From Akkermansia muciniphila (GTDB lineage: Bacteria > Verrucomicrobiota > Verrucomicrobiia > Verrucomicrobiales > Akkermansiaceae), in contig CAMCUY010000015.1 in the NCBI GenBank assembly GCA_945879075.1, forward strand, positions 1-34,845: 34,845 nucleotides of DNA. Direction: 5' to 3'. Below the pieces are notes generated by a model. That model searched no databases. It saw only the letters and a program-made list of their open reading frames with translations, and was not told the DNA's origin. Shown here piece after piece: positions 26,160-34,247 of the stretch (position 1 is the first letter of the stretch; every line of letters begins with the position of its first letter). The translations under genes and the position numbers were made by a program.

Positions 26160-27464
26160 ATGACTCAATTTCCCTGCGACGCCGTCACCTACGAAGGCCC
26201 CGGCTCGAAAAACCCGCTCTCTTTCAAACATTACAACGCCTCCCAGGTCGTCGAAGGCAAGACCATGGCCGAGTGGTTCCGCTTCGGCTGCGCCTATTGG
26301 CACACGATGCGCGGCACCGGGGCCGATCCGTTCGGCGCAGGCACCGCCGCCCACCCGTGGGATGACGGCAGCAATTCCGTGACTAACGCCCAGAACCGCG
26401 CCCGCGTGTTCTTCGACTTCATGGAAAAAGTCGGCCTCGACTACTACTGCTTCCATGACCGCGACGTCGCTCCGGAAATGGGCAATCTCGCCGCCTCCAA
26501 CAAGGCGCTCGACGCCGTCGCCGACGTGCTCGAAGAAGAGCAAAAACGCACTGGCAAGAAACTGCTCTGGGGCACCGCCTGCCTTTTCGTCCACCCGCGC
26601 TATCAGCAAGGCGCCGCCACCAGCCCGAACGCCCAGGTTTACGCCTACGCCGCCGCCCAGGTGAAAAAAGCCATGGAAGTCACCCACCGTCTCGGCGGCG
26701 AGGGCTACACCTTCTGGGGTGGCCGCGAGGGCTACACCACCCTGCTCAACACCAACATGAAGCGCGAGCTCGACCACCTCGCCCGCTTCCTCCACATGGC
26801 CGTGGATTATAAAAAGGAAATCGGCTTCACCGGCCAGTTCTACATCGAGCCCAAGCCACAGGAGCCGACCACCCACCAATACGATTCGGACTCCGCCGCC
26901 TGCCTCAACTTCCTCCGCGAATACGACTTGCTGGAGCACTTCAAGCTCAACATCGAGACCAACCACGCCACCCTCGCCGGCCACACGATGGAGCACGAGC
27001 TCACCGTCGCCTACGAAGCTGGCGCGCTCGGCAGCATCGACGCGAACATGGGCACCCCCAACGTCGGCTGGGACACCGACCAGTTCCCGACCGATCTCTA
27101 TCTGACCACCCACACGATGCTCGTCCTCATGAAAATGGGCGGCTTCAGCACCGGCGGACTCAACTTCGACGCCAAGCGCCGCCGCGAATCCTGGGAGCCC
27201 GTCGATCTTATCCACGCCCACATCGTCGGCATGGACGCCTTCGCTCGCGGCCTCAAAACCGCCGCCGCCGTGCGTGCGGATGGCCGTCTCGATCGCTTCA
27301 TCAAGGAGCGTTATAACACCTTCGACAGCGGCATCGGAGCCGACGCCGAAGCAGGCAAGACCACCCTCGCCGATCTGGAGAAATACGCGCTCGCCAATCC
27401 CGAGCCCATGGTCGCCAGCGGCCGCCAGGAAATGCTCGAAGGACTCCTCAACGAATTCATCTAA
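26160..27464 (+). CDS. xylA: Xylose isomerase
   Basis: Converts D-xylose to D-xylulose with two divalent metals in the cytoplasm. The catalytic histidine is His99 in [12 protein letters not shown] with Asp102. FWGGREGY (185-192) is family-specific, and the metal and substrate residues Glu230 and Lys232 lie in [33 protein letters not shown] is the second metal region. At 434 aa with an N-terminal extension it is the class II form. The ATG at 26160 lies right after the operator region, and no Shine-Dalgarno is seen. No xylulokinase gene follows; the gene appears monocistronic. Confidence 0.97.
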   Translation: MTQFPCDAVTYEGPGSKNPLSFKHYNASQVVEGKTMAEWFRFGCAYWHTMRGTGADPFGAGTAAHPWDDGSNSVTNAQNRARVFFDFMEKVGLDYYCFHDRDVAPEMGNLAASNKALDAVADVLEEEQKRTGKKLLWGTACLFVHPRYQQGAATSPNAQVYAYAAAQVKKAMEVTHRLGGEGYTFWGGREGYTTLLNTNMKRELDHLARFLHMAVDYKKEIGFTGQFYIEPKPQEPTTHQYDSDSAACLNFLREYDLLEHFKLNIETNHATLAGHTMEHELTVAYEAGALGSIDANMGTPNVGWDTDQFPTDLYLTTHTMLVLMKMGGFSTGGLNFDAKRRRESWEPVDLIHAHIVGMDAFARGLKTAAAVRADGRLDRFIKERYNTFDSGIGADAEAGKTTLADLEKYALANPEPMVASGRQEMLEGLLNEFI

Positions 27465-27506
27465 CCCACCTTCCCCCAATCCCCCCAACGAGCGCGGAGG
27501 CAGCTA

Positions 27507-27554
27507 AAGGCAACGTGGAATCCATTCCGCGAGGCCGGTAGTTGCCTTCGCGTT
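27507..27554 (+). terminator. Probable terminator after xylA
   Basis: AAGGCAAC (27507-27514) pairs with GTTGCCTT (27541-27548), enclosing a smaller hairpin GGAAT-CC-ATTCC. A short TTTT (27551-27556 region, CGCGTTTT) follows. The structure is clear; termination is likely but the T-run is weak. Confidence 0.5.
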
Positions 27555-27584
27555 TTCGCGTCCGGGCCAGCCAGGGGCGCCGGG

Positions 27585-27905
27585 TCACGCCCCACCCCGC
27601 AGCCGCTGCTGGACCGCGTCGTCCTCGGCCTTCGAGACAAACTCCTCGTGCAGCGAGGCGAGCTCGGGCGTCACGGACGGCTCTTCCGCCTCCGTGTAGT
27701 CGATGTCGTCAAGCGCCGCCTGTGGATCGTCGCTGAGGCGGGCCCGCACCTCGTAGGCCTCGGCCACGGCGTCGCGGATTTCATTCTCCGCCGTGTCCAA
27801 GCCGTCTTGGAGCATGGCGAGTTCGGGATCCTCATCCACATACGGCGGAGCCATCGGCGAACGGGGATCGGAGCAAGCGGGACTGACCGGTTTGATCGCA
27901 CTCAT
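27585..27905 (-). CDS. Small acidic protein, unknown
   Basis: I recognise no family. From the ATG at 27905 (MSAIKPVSPACSD) it is 106 residues, strongly acidic, largely helical and without signal or membrane segment. A central region with DGLDTAENEIRDAVAEAYEV could form a coiled coil, and DDPQAALDDIDYTEAEEP is a low-complexity acidic linker. The ORF is open 17 codons further upstream, but that part is not convincing. It converges on xylA. The third-position GC bias fits a real gene, but function is unknown. Confidence 0.5.
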   Translation of the reverse strand: MSAIKPVSPACSDPRSPMAPPYVDEDPELAMLQDGLDTAENEIRDAVAEAYEVRARLSDDPQAALDDIDYTEAEEPSVTPELASLHEEFVSKAEDDAVQQRLRGGA

Positions 27906-28013
27906 AGGTTGGCACCCTACGCGCGTTCCTGCCTTTTTGCAAATTCCGTCCACCACCCGCCTGCCTGCAAAAAAGCCAAATCATCAAATTCATTTCTCGC
28001 ATTTGGAAATTCC

Positions 28014-28028
28014 GGCAGGCAAGATGCC
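28014..28028. repeat. Second copy of the GTGILPV-type repeat word
   Basis: GGCAGGCAAGATGCC shares 13 bp with the reverse complement of the nuoG intragenic repeat (15598-15610). It lies just upstream of the small protein gene at 28036 and contains an in-frame ATG (28024) that is therefore unlikely to be the real start. Confidence 0.5.
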
Positions 28029-28035
28029 CACCAAT

Positions 28036-28215
28036 ATGGCCACACCAAACTACGCATTCGAAAAGCGCCGCCGGGAGTTAGATAAAAAGGCGAAAAAGGA
28101 AGAGAAGCGCAAACACAAGCTGGAAGCCGCCGCCGCTCACGCTCCGGAGCATGACGGAGAGGCCTCCGAGCCCGCCGCCACAGAAGCGCCGTCCCCAGAA
28201 GCGCCGACGGCCTGA
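28036..28215 (+). CDS. Small conserved lysine-rich protein (MATPNYAFEKR type)
   Basis: A 59-residue protein starting MATPNYAFEKRRRELDKK, a beginning shared by a widespread family of very small uncharacterised bacterial proteins. The first half is highly basic (KKAKKEEKRKHK) and helical. The second half is an Ala/Pro/Glu tail without defined structure. The start at 28036 is chosen because the family begins with MATPNYA; the earlier ATG at 28024 lies in a repeat. Nucleic-acid binding is possible from its charge but unproven. Confidence 0.7.
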   Translation: MATPNYAFEKRRRELDKKAKKEEKRKHKLEAAAAHAPEHDGEASEPAATEAPSPEAPTA

Positions 28216-28338
28216 GCAGGCTGCAGCGCTCAGACGCCGGCGAGGCGAAAACCACCCGCCTTTGGATGACCACGATCGGCTGGACGGGCGGATCAAACTC
28301 CTTTCCGCCAGCCCTTGATTCTGCGACCGTGCTTGTCC

Positions 28339-29079
28339 ATGAGCGCGTCCCTTCCATTTGGTTTCTGTCTTTGCCTCACCGCCGCGTTGGCGTCCTGCGG
28401 CCCCGCCGTCATTTCGTCCGGCGGGTCATCCTACGGTCGCGACATTTACGGCCACCGCCCGGGACCGAAGGGATTCAAGACCGTGATCATCGACGCCGGC
28501 CACGGCGGCAAGGACAACGGCGCAACCAGCCCCCACAGCGGCCAGCGGGAAAAAGACCTCGCTCTAGACACCGCCATGCGAATCCGCAAGGAGTTGAGCC
28601 GGGATTTTAAAGTCATCCTCATGCGCTCCGACGACAATTTCATCGACCTCGACGAGCGGGTGCTGCGGGCCAACCGATTTCCCAACGCCATACTGATCAG
28701 CATGCATTATAACAGCGGACCGTCCTCCTGCCGCGGCCCGGAAACCTACTACTGGCGGGTGGACAGCCACGGCCTTGCCAGCCGCCTGCAACAAGCAATG
28801 TGCCAGGCATCTCCCGCCGAAACCGGCAACCGCAGCCTGGTCCGCCGCCGCATGCGCCTCACCCGCAATCCGGAAATCCCCTGCGTCCTGCTGGAAGGCG
28901 GCTACCTGAGCAACACCGCCGAAAGCCGACAGATCAGCGGTGCCGCTTACCGCCAGAAGCTCGCCTCCGGGATTGCGGCCGCCATCCGCACGCAGGCCGC
29001 CATCGGCGACGCCGGCACCGGCCCCCTGCCCCGCCCGATCAACGCTCCGCCAAGCCGGCCGACGGATGCGCCGGAATGA
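28339..29079 (+). CDS. N-acetylmuramoyl-L-alanine amidase, lipoprotein type
   Basis: Zinc amidase (Amidase_3) that cleaves the bond between N-acetylmuramic acid and the peptide of peptidoglycan. The zinc and catalytic residues are visible: His in VIIDAGHGGKDNGA, Glu in QREKDLALDTA, His in ILISMHYNSG and the catalytic Glu in VLLEGGYLSN. The N terminus is hydrophobic and ends in the lipobox LASC, so the enzyme is probably lipid-anchored on the periplasmic side. The ATG at 28339 is chosen; a TTG at 28315 would add eight residues including an arginine, giving a better charged signal n-region, so it remains possible. The C terminus is a short Pro-rich tail. Confidence 0.92.
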   Translation: MSASLPFGFCLCLTAALASCGPAVISSGGSSYGRDIYGHRPGPKGFKTVIIDAGHGGKDNGATSPHSGQREKDLALDTAMRIRKELSRDFKVILMRSDDNFIDLDERVLRANRFPNAILISMHYNSGPSSCRGPETYYWRVDSHGLASRLQQAMCQASPAETGNRSLVRRRMRLTRNPEIPCVLLEGGYLSNTAESRQISGAAYRQKLASGIAAAIRTQAAIGDAGTGPLPRPINAPPSRPTDAPE

Positions 29080-29110
29080 TTTTTTCCGCAAAATTCCCGA
29101 GATTTCCCGG

Positions 29111-29139
29111 TTGACACCCAGAAACCCGCTCCCTAGTTT
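29111..29139 (+). promoter_or_regulatory. Sigma-70 type promoter of rplM-rpsI
   Basis: A perfect -35 box TTGACA (29111-29116) is followed after exactly 17 bp by TAGTTT (29134-29139), a weak -10. It lies about 50 bp before the rplM start codon. Confidence 0.55.
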
Positions 29140-29190
29140 GCCACCCCCTTCGCGCACGCCACGTGTCCGAGGCCATTTTTATACAAGCAC

Positions 29191-29622
29191 ATGAATACGT
29201 TTTCCGCCAAGCCGCATGAAGTCGAGCGCAAGTGGTATGTGATCGACGCCAAGGGCAAGATCCTCGGCCAAGTCGCTGTCGAGGCCGCACGCCTCCTCCG
29301 TGGCAAGCACAAGCCTATTTTCACCTCCCACGTTGACACCGGCGATTTCGTCGTCGTCATCAATGCCGACCAGGTTATCCTCACCGGCACCAAGGAGACT
29401 TCCAAGATCTATACCCGTTTCTCCGGCTACGTCGGCGGCCAGAAGGTAGAGACCCCGCGCATCGTCCGCGAGCGTCGTCCGATCCTGCTCGTCGAGCGCG
29501 CGGTCTGGGGCATGATCCCGAAGACCCGCCTCGGTCGCGCCCAATTCGGCAAGCTCAAGGTGTATGCCGGTGAGACCCACCCGCACGAAGCCCAAGCGCC
29601 CGTTGCCCACGCCGTCAAATAA
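29191..29622 (+). CDS. rplM: 50S ribosomal protein L13
   Basis: Large-subunit ribosomal protein, 143 aa, full length. Typical blocks are [19 protein letters not shown] near the N terminus, LLRGKHKP, and [20 protein letters not shown] towards the C terminus (read as two adjoining pieces). It forms the standard rplM-rpsI pair with the next gene, 18 bp apart, behind its own promoter. The ATG has no Shine-Dalgarno (TATACAAGCAC precedes it). Confidence 0.97.
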   Translation: MNTFSAKPHEVERKWYVIDAKGKILGQVAVEAARLLRGKHKPIFTSHVDTGDFVVVINADQVILTGTKETSKIYTRFSGYVGGQKVETPRIVRERRPILLVERAVWGMIPKTRLGRAQFGKLKVYAGETHPHEAQAPVAHAVK

Positions 29623-29640
29623 TCTAATTTTTCTCCCAAA

Positions 29641-30036
29641 ATGACCGCCACCACTACTCAAAGCGCCACCGGCCGCCGCAAAACCGCCGTCGCCCGCGTC
29701 TGGATGACCGAAGGCACCGGCCAGATCATCATCAACGCCCGCAGCTTCGAAGAATATCTTCCGACCATCGAGCTTCAAAACGCCGTGCTTGCGCCATTCC
29801 TGGCCCTCTCGCTCTCCAACAAATTTGACCTCAACGTGGTGGTCAAAGGCGGCGGCAAGCAGTCCCAGGCGATCGCCATCCGCCACGCGGTTTCCCGCTC
29901 GCTGACCCTCGTGGACCCTGAAAACCGCAAGGTCATCAAGCCGCTCGGCTTCCTCACCCGTGACCCACGGATGAAGGAGCGGAAAAAGCCAGGACAACCG
30001 GGTGCCCGCGCGCGCTTCCAGTTCTCCAAGCGTTAA
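29641..30036 (+). CDS. rpsI: 30S ribosomal protein S9
   Basis: Small-subunit ribosomal protein, 131 aa. It has the family start SATGRRKTAVARVWM, the central VVKGGGKQSQAIAIRHAVSR and the conserved basic end KKPGQPGARARFQFSKR, whose last residues reach the ribosomal P site. It is translated from the same transcript as rplM, and a strong intrinsic terminator follows 17 bp after the stop. Confidence 0.97.
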   Translation: MTATTTQSATGRRKTAVARVWMTEGTGQIIINARSFEEYLPTIELQNAVLAPFLALSLSNKFDLNVVVKGGGKQSQAIAIRHAVSRSLTLVDPENRKVIKPLGFLTRDPRMKERKKPGQPGARARFQFSKR

Positions 30037-30052
30037 TCTTTCCGGATTTCTC

Positions 30053-30085
30053 AAAACCGCACTCCTCACCGGGTGCGGTTTTTTT
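30053..30085 (+). terminator. Intrinsic terminator of rplM-rpsI
   Basis: AAAACCGCAC (30053-30062) pairs perfectly with GTGCGGTTTT (30073-30082), followed by a T-run to 30085. It is the clearest terminator in the window. Confidence 0.95.
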
Positions 30086-30092
30086 GTGCAAC

Positions 30093-30156
30093 GTAGTCCA
30101 GGACTTCAGTCCGTTCTTTGGCGTTGATCGAAGAACGGACTGAAGTCCTGGACTAC
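30093..30156. repeat. 26-bp perfect inverted repeat between rpsI and kdsD
   Basis: 30093-30118 is the exact reverse complement of 30131-30156, with a 12-nt loop. Each arm contains its own small palindrome (GGACT-TC-AGTCC). It begins 8 bp after the rpsI terminator and ends 3 bp before the kdsD stop, so it fills the convergent gap. It resembles a REP/MITE-like element and may also stop kdsD transcription. Confidence 0.9.
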
Positions 30157-30159
30157 TTT

Positions 30160-31131
30160 TTAAACAATCTTCAACCTCGCCAAATCCTGCGTATCGATCA
30201 AACCCACCGGCTTCCCGTCCGCATCCAGCACCACGATGTCATCGATCCGGTTTTCCCCGATCGTCCTGAGAACCTCCACGGCGAGCGCGTCCGCGCGGAC
30301 CGTGATCGGCCGGCGCGTCATGAGTCCCGCCACCGCTTTTTCTCCCAGAAGAGGATCGTTGCGAAAACTCCGCGCGAAATCGCCGTGAGTGAAAATCCCG
30401 GCCAACCCGCCGTCCGCGTCGAGAATCAGGCAGGCCCCGGCGCGGGCGCGGTTCATCGAGTCGAGTGCGGCGAAGACATTGCCGTCTTCCGGGATCGTCG
30501 GCAGCTCCGCATCCGCCCGCATGATGTCCGAAACCCTCGTGAGCAAGGCCTTCCCGAGCGACCCGCCGGGATGGAAGCGGGCGAAGTCCTCTTCGGTGAA
30601 GCCGCGCGATTCCAGCAACACCATCGCGAGCGCGTCGCCCATCACCAGCATCGCGGTGGACGAGGATGTCGGTGCTAGATTGAGCGGGCAGGCTTCCCTC
30701 TCGACGGAGGTGTCCAAGGTCGCCTCGCTGAAGTGCGAGAGCGTAGACGCGGAGTTGCCGGTGAGCGCAACGAGCTTGACGTCGAAGCGCTTGATAAAAG
30801 GCAGTAAATCCAACAACTCGCGCGTTTCGCCCGAGTAGGACAGCGCGAGGACGGCATCGCCGTCGGAAAGCAGGCCGAGGTCGCCGTGGAGGGCGTTTTG
30901 GGAATCCAGCACCACCGCGGTGGATCCCGTGGAGTTGAAAGTCGCGGCGATTTTATGCCCGATGTTGCCGGATTTCCCGACGCCGACGACGACGATTTTC
31001 CCGCGGTGCTCGAGCGTGTGCTGAAGAATCTTGACGGCCTCGATCAAGCCTTGGTCCAGACGGATCGACATCCGGCGAAGGCCGTCAATTTCAGTTTCAA
31101 TCACGCTGCGGGCACGCGCCAAGTAGTCCAT
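30160..31131 (-). CDS. kdsD: Arabinose-5-phosphate isomerase (KpsF/GutQ/KdsD family)
   Basis: Interconverts ribulose 5-phosphate and arabinose 5-phosphate, the first step towards Kdo of lipopolysaccharide. A SIS domain occupies about residues 35-175; clear pieces are VVVGVGKSGNIGHKIAATF, ALHGDLGLLSDGDAVLALSYSG (read in two parts) and NLAPTSSSTAMLVMGDAL. Two CBS domains follow (about 205-260 and 270-320). At 323 aa it has the normal length of the family. Its presence implies a Gram-negative envelope with Kdo. No other Kdo or lipid A genes are nearby. Confidence 0.93.
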   Translation of the reverse strand: MDYLARARSVIETEIDGLRRMSIRLDQGLIEAVKILQHTLEHRGKIVVVGVGKSGNIGHKIAATFNSTGSTAVVLDSQNALHGDLGLLSDGDAVLALSYSGETRELLDLLPFIKRFDVKLVALTGNSASTLSHFSEATLDTSVEREACPLNLAPTSSSTAMLVMGDALAMVLLESRGFTEEDFARFHPGGSLGKALLTRVSDIMRADAELPTIPEDGNVFAALDSMNRARAGACLILDADGGLAGIFTHGDFARSFRNDPLLGEKAVAGLMTRRPITVRADALAVEVLRTIGENRIDDIVVLDADGKPVGLIDTQDLARLKIV

Positions 31132-31528
31132 GCGCCATCACAACCCTGGATTCCCTTGCTTGGCAAGCGTTGTGGCGGCTTCACCAGCACACTGGATTGG
31201 TGTTTCATTTTAAGGCGTCGATGTCGCGGCGGAAAAAAGCGCCAGCCATGGTCTCCGGATACAGCCTTCGCACGCCGCTGGAGCGCAATCTGACGCGCCT
31301 GTTCGCCCTCGTCCCGAAGCCGCAGAAGTCCCCTCTCGCAGCTGAGCGGCAGAGTCGGCATTTGTCCGGGTGGCGTTCCATCCGGCGGGCGGCCACTCGC
31401 GGAATTGTTCGCCCCAATGGTGATGTGTCGTGAGATCCGGGCCGGAGAGTGAGGCGGACCCGAAAGTTCGACCATGGAGAGGCTAAACTAAGCTGGTGTG
31501 GCGGGGCGCAGAAAAGGAATAGGAGATC

Positions 31529-31666
31529 ATGGATCAGGTAACTCAGTGGACCCCCGTTGCTGAATTATCCGAGGGGCTGGTAAGGGTTCCCGCTTCACCT
31601 GAGCTGCGAGAAGGGCAACCGCCCCCCGGCGGCGTCGACTCACTAAACGCAAAATTAATGCGATAA
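31529..31666 (+). CDS. Possible very small protein (45 aa)
   Basis: A short ORF beginning MDQVTQWTPVAELSEG and ending SLNAKLMR. It is preceded by AGGAG three bases before the ATG, one of the few Shine-Dalgarno-like sequences in the window. No family is recognised. The close spacing and short length make it weak; it may be a remnant of a mobile gene. Confidence 0.2.
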   Translation: MDQVTQWTPVAELSEGLVRVPASPELREGQPPPGGVDSLNAKLMR

Positions 31667-31805
31667 GTCAGCACGACGAATCCGGCCCCGCTCCTACCGA
31701 CATCTTACAGAATCCTAACGAGCTTGAACTCATTGCCCTTTTATTGCGCGTTTTTGCCGCAATCGGGTGAAGTTCCACGCATAAGGGGCCAGCTTTCTAA
31801 CTTTC

Positions 31806-31826
31806 AGCTATCTTTCTAAGATAGCT
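31806..31826 (-). terminator. Hairpin downstream of tRNA-Cys
   Basis: AGCTATCTT-TCT-AAGATAGCT is a perfect 9-bp stem with a 3-nt loop, 18 bp past the tRNA 3' end in the direction of transcription. No T-run follows, so terminator function is only suggested by its place. Confidence 0.4.
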
Positions 31827-31844
31827 TATGTCAAGAGATTTAGA

Positions 31845-31919
31845 TGGAGGCGGAGGAGGGAATCGAACCCTCGAATGACGGTTTTGCAAACCATTGCCTT
31901 ACCACTTGGCTACTCCGCC
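31845..31919 (-). tRNA. tRNA-Cys (anticodon GCA)
   Basis: On the minus strand the acceptor GGCGGAG pairs with CTCCGCC. The D arm is GCC...GGC, the anticodon loop is TTGCAAA (anticodon GCA) on a 5-bp stem, and the T arm is GAGGG-TTCGATT-CCCTC. The discriminator is U, as usual for tRNA-Cys, and the 3' CCA is encoded. The total length is 75 nt. Confidence 0.96.
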
Positions 31920-32008
31920 ATTCGCATGGCGCGGGGCGAGTGATTAGGGCCGATGGAACGGGGTGTCAATACTTGGATGTGAATTTGTCGGTAGGGCTGA
32001 CAGAGCGA

Positions 32009-32911
32009 TCAATGTCCGGAAAAATGGTCCCAGCCGCCGGTCAAGGATTCCCCCGCCCCGCTGGCGACGAGCTCGCCGATGCGGGTGAGCGGGAGCTCCG
32101 GGAAATCAGCCTGCCATCCGGCGAGCAACCCGGCGACGCGGACGGGTTCGATGGCGAGGAGCATTTCGAAATCCTCGCCGTCGCCCAAGGCCTGCGCTCG
32201 CGTGCTGCCCGGAGTGCGCGGGATTGCGGAATGATCGATCACAAATCCACAACCGGAAGCGGCCGCGAGGCGCGGGAGGTCTTGCGCCAGGCCATCGGAA
32301 ATATCCATCATGGCCGTCGGCTTGTATTTGGATACCAACCAGTTTGTTTCAGAGAGGCGCGGGGTGAAATTGAGGTGCTTGCCTTGAAGCGAGCCGCCGA
32401 GCCTGCCGGTGACGAGGAGGGCGTCGCCGGGTTTCGCGGTGGAGCGGAGGACGACTTGCTCGCGGCGGACGCTGCCGGTGGCGGCGATGGAAATGACAGC
32501 GGCGGAACCCGACGGAATGCTGGAACTTTCCCCGCCGGCGAGGAAGCCGCCGAATTTTAGCAGGCAGTCGCCGATGCCGCGGTAAAGGTCTTCCGCCCAC
32601 GCGACGTCGGTTTCCGGCGGGAGCGCGAGGGTGACGAGGAAGTATTCAGGACGCCCGCCCATGGCGGCGAAATCCGAGACCACGCGGGCGGCGGCTTTCC
32701 AACCGACGGCACGAGGCGGCGTGTCTGGCAGGAAATGAATGCGCTCGACGAGGGCGTCGGTTTTGAGAAGCAGCAGAGTGGGCGATTGCGGGTCGCGGTC
32801 GATCACCGCGCAATCGTCGCCCGGCCCGGCGGCGGGATTTGGGTCCCGCGGGACCAGCGCGACGAGACGCTCGATGAGGGCGTCCTCGCCGATGTCACGG
32901 AGCGTTTTCAA
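32009..32911 (-). CDS. thiL: Thiamine-monophosphate kinase
   Basis: Phosphorylates thiamine monophosphate to the active cofactor thiamine diphosphate. Conserved blocks are the start LRDIGEDALIERL, GPGDDCAVI (metal/ATP site), LLLKTDALVERIHF, the VSDFAAMGGRPEYFLVTLAL region (in two pieces), MMDISDGLAQDL and GDGEDFEMLL. The start is inferred to be the TTG at 32911 (MKTLRDIGED), which overlaps the stop of the upstream CPBP gene by three bases (TTGA) and gives 300 aa, the usual size. The frame remains open further upstream, but that part is a shadow of the CPBP gene. Translation is probably coupled. Confidence 0.92.
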   Translation of the reverse strand: MKTLRDIGEDALIERLVALVPRDPNPAAGPGDDCAVIDRDPQSPTLLLLKTDALVERIHFLPDTPPRAVGWKAAARVVSDFAAMGGRPEYFLVTLALPPETDVAWAEDLYRGIGDCLLKFGGFLAGGESSSIPSGSAAVISIAATGSVRREQVVLRSTAKPGDALLVTGRLGGSLQGKHLNFTPRLSETNWLVSKYKPTAMMDISDGLAQDLPRLAAASGCGFVIDHSAIPRTPGSTRAQALGDGEDFEMLLAIEPVRVAGLLAGWQADFPELPLTRIGELVASGAGESLTGGWDHFSGH

Positions 32912-33822
32912 AGCGGAGCATCCAGCGGGAGGTTGTAGTAGCGGGCGATCATTTGGATGAGCACGGTCGCGCCGTTGAAGCAGAAATGCACGGCGACGGA
33001 AGCCCACAGCGAGCCGGTTTTTTCGTAAATGAAGACGAGCAGGCAGCCGAAAACGAACAGCGGTAGCAGCGCGGCGAGGCTCCCGTGAGCGGCGGCGAAG
33101 ACGAGAGCCGAGCAAACACCGGCGGCCCACGGGCCTGCGAATTTTTTCGCGGCGGGGTAGAGATACCCGCGGAAAACGATTTCCTCACAAAGCGGGGCGG
33201 CGATGACGGCGGCGAACACCATCAGCCCGATGATGGTCGGATCGGTGGATGTTTGCAGAAGTTTGACGCTGTCCTGCACGGCTTCGACGCCGAGGGATTC
33301 GATCCATTCCATGAAGCCGGAGACTTGGAGTCCGCCGAAAAACATCCACATGGTGACCACGGCGCAGGGCGCGATCAGGAAGACCCAGCGCCATGCAGGC
33401 CATCGCAAGCCCAGCCATTCCACCGGCCGGACGCGGGGGATCACAAAAAACGTGACGATGCCAGCGCTGATGAACTGAAAGGCGATGGAGGCGGCCATCC
33501 CGCCGACATCCAGCGTCAACTTGGCCTCCTCGGAAGCTCTGACGGAAGCCATCACGAGGCCGAAAAACAGCACGAAAATGAAGCCGATTCCGAGCAAATC
33601 CAGCGGTTGGTAAAACCAGACGGGCACCCGTCCGCACGGGAGTTCGGGCGGCGATGCGGGAGGCTGATGCGGCGATCCCTCATCCGTTGGAAATGACTCG
33701 ACCGGCGCGGCGGCGGGCAGGTTTGAATTTCCAAGCAGCTTACGCGCGGCGGCGGTGAGCGAAAAAATGCCGAGAGCCGTCATGAAAGTGGCGGTGATGG
33801 CGAATTCGGTGGGGTCGGGCAT
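32908..33822 (-). CDS. CPBP family intramembrane metalloprotease
   Basis: Polytopic membrane protein of the CAAX-protease/bacteriocin-processing (Abi) family. The diagnostic motifs are present in order: EEIVFRG (EExxxR, about residues 225-231), the histidine in FAAAHGSLAALLPLF, and the third motif HFCFNG. About eight hydrophobic segments are visible. The start is the ATG at 33822 (MPDPTEFAIT), giving 304 aa. A Pro-rich linker (about 40-65) precedes the main membrane region. It overlaps thiL by three bases, so the two are one transcription unit. The substrate is unknown. Confidence 0.88.
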   Translation of the reverse strand: MPDPTEFAITATFMTALGIFSLTAAARKLLGNSNLPAAAPVESFPTDEGSPHQPPASPPELPCGRVPVWFYQPLDLLGIGFIFVLFFGLVMASVRASEEAKLTLDVGGMAASIAFQFISAGIVTFFVIPRVRPVEWLGLRWPAWRWVFLIAPCAVVTMWMFFGGLQVSGFMEWIESLGVEAVQDSVKLLQTSTDPTIIGLMVFAAVIAAPLCEEIVFRGYLYPAAKKFAGPWAAGVCSALVFAAAHGSLAALLPLFVFGCLLVFIYEKTGSLWASVAVHFCFNGATVLIQMIARYYNLPLDAPL

Positions 33823-34035
33823 GTTGGAATGGCTTCGCTCGAACCCTGCGCCGGCGGACACAAACCCGCCAATGGAAAAATTCGAGGTTTTCCCCGGCCC
33901 TGACGGTTTGCAGATAATGAAGGTCAGCCAACACTTGCTAATTTCATGGTTTTGAAAGAGCTCGCGGGTCATTCAAAAATCCGCACCAGACACGATTCCG
34001 CCGGGAAATCCTTAGCGGGCCATTTTGCGGCAGGA

Positions 34036-34230
34036 TACCAAGAGCCGTTCATTGCGCTACTGGCGTTCCACGACGGCTACGGCTTGGCGAGCGTGGCGGT
34101 TTTCGGATTTTCCTGCGCGCTGCTCCATGCCGGATCCGGCTCGCTGACCACGGTCATCGCCCTGCACGTACTTTATAATTCAGCCATCAAAATCCCCGAG
34201 TGGATCGTCTATCACGCACCGCTGGGCTGA
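34036..34230 (+). pseudogene. C-terminal remnant of a CPBP-type protease
   Basis: The reading frame open from 33946 encodes a peptide whose end (ALLAFHDGYGLAS, then GSGSLTTVIALHVLYNSA) resembles the last two motifs of CPBP proteases: a histidine after the core helix and the H.xxN motif. The catalytic EExxxR motif and all earlier helices are missing, and the residues before about 34036 show no resemblance. It therefore looks like a decayed fragment, lying beside an intact CPBP gene on the other strand. A short real protein cannot be ruled out. Confidence 0.45.
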
Positions 34231-34247
34231 TCGGGCGACATTTCGTT

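Larger units (their letters stand above)
31132..31844. other. Gene-poor stretch between kdsD and tRNA-Cys
   Basis: About 710 bp without a convincing gene. The left half has short overlapping frames on both strands with no known domain. The right half (about 31630-31830) is clearly AT-richer than the rest of the window. It contains one possible 45-codon ORF with a Shine-Dalgarno and a 9-bp hairpin next to the tRNA. Confidence 0.5.

Noticed and set aside
26148-27488. 446-codon minus-strand ORF over xylA
   Set aside because: Gly/Val/Glu-rich mirror of xylA codon bias; xylA on the other strand is unmistakable.
31170-31433. 87-codon plus-strand ORF and a Cys-containing minus-strand ORF (31205-31417)
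   Set aside because: They overlap each other, have no domain, no start signals and no supporting context.
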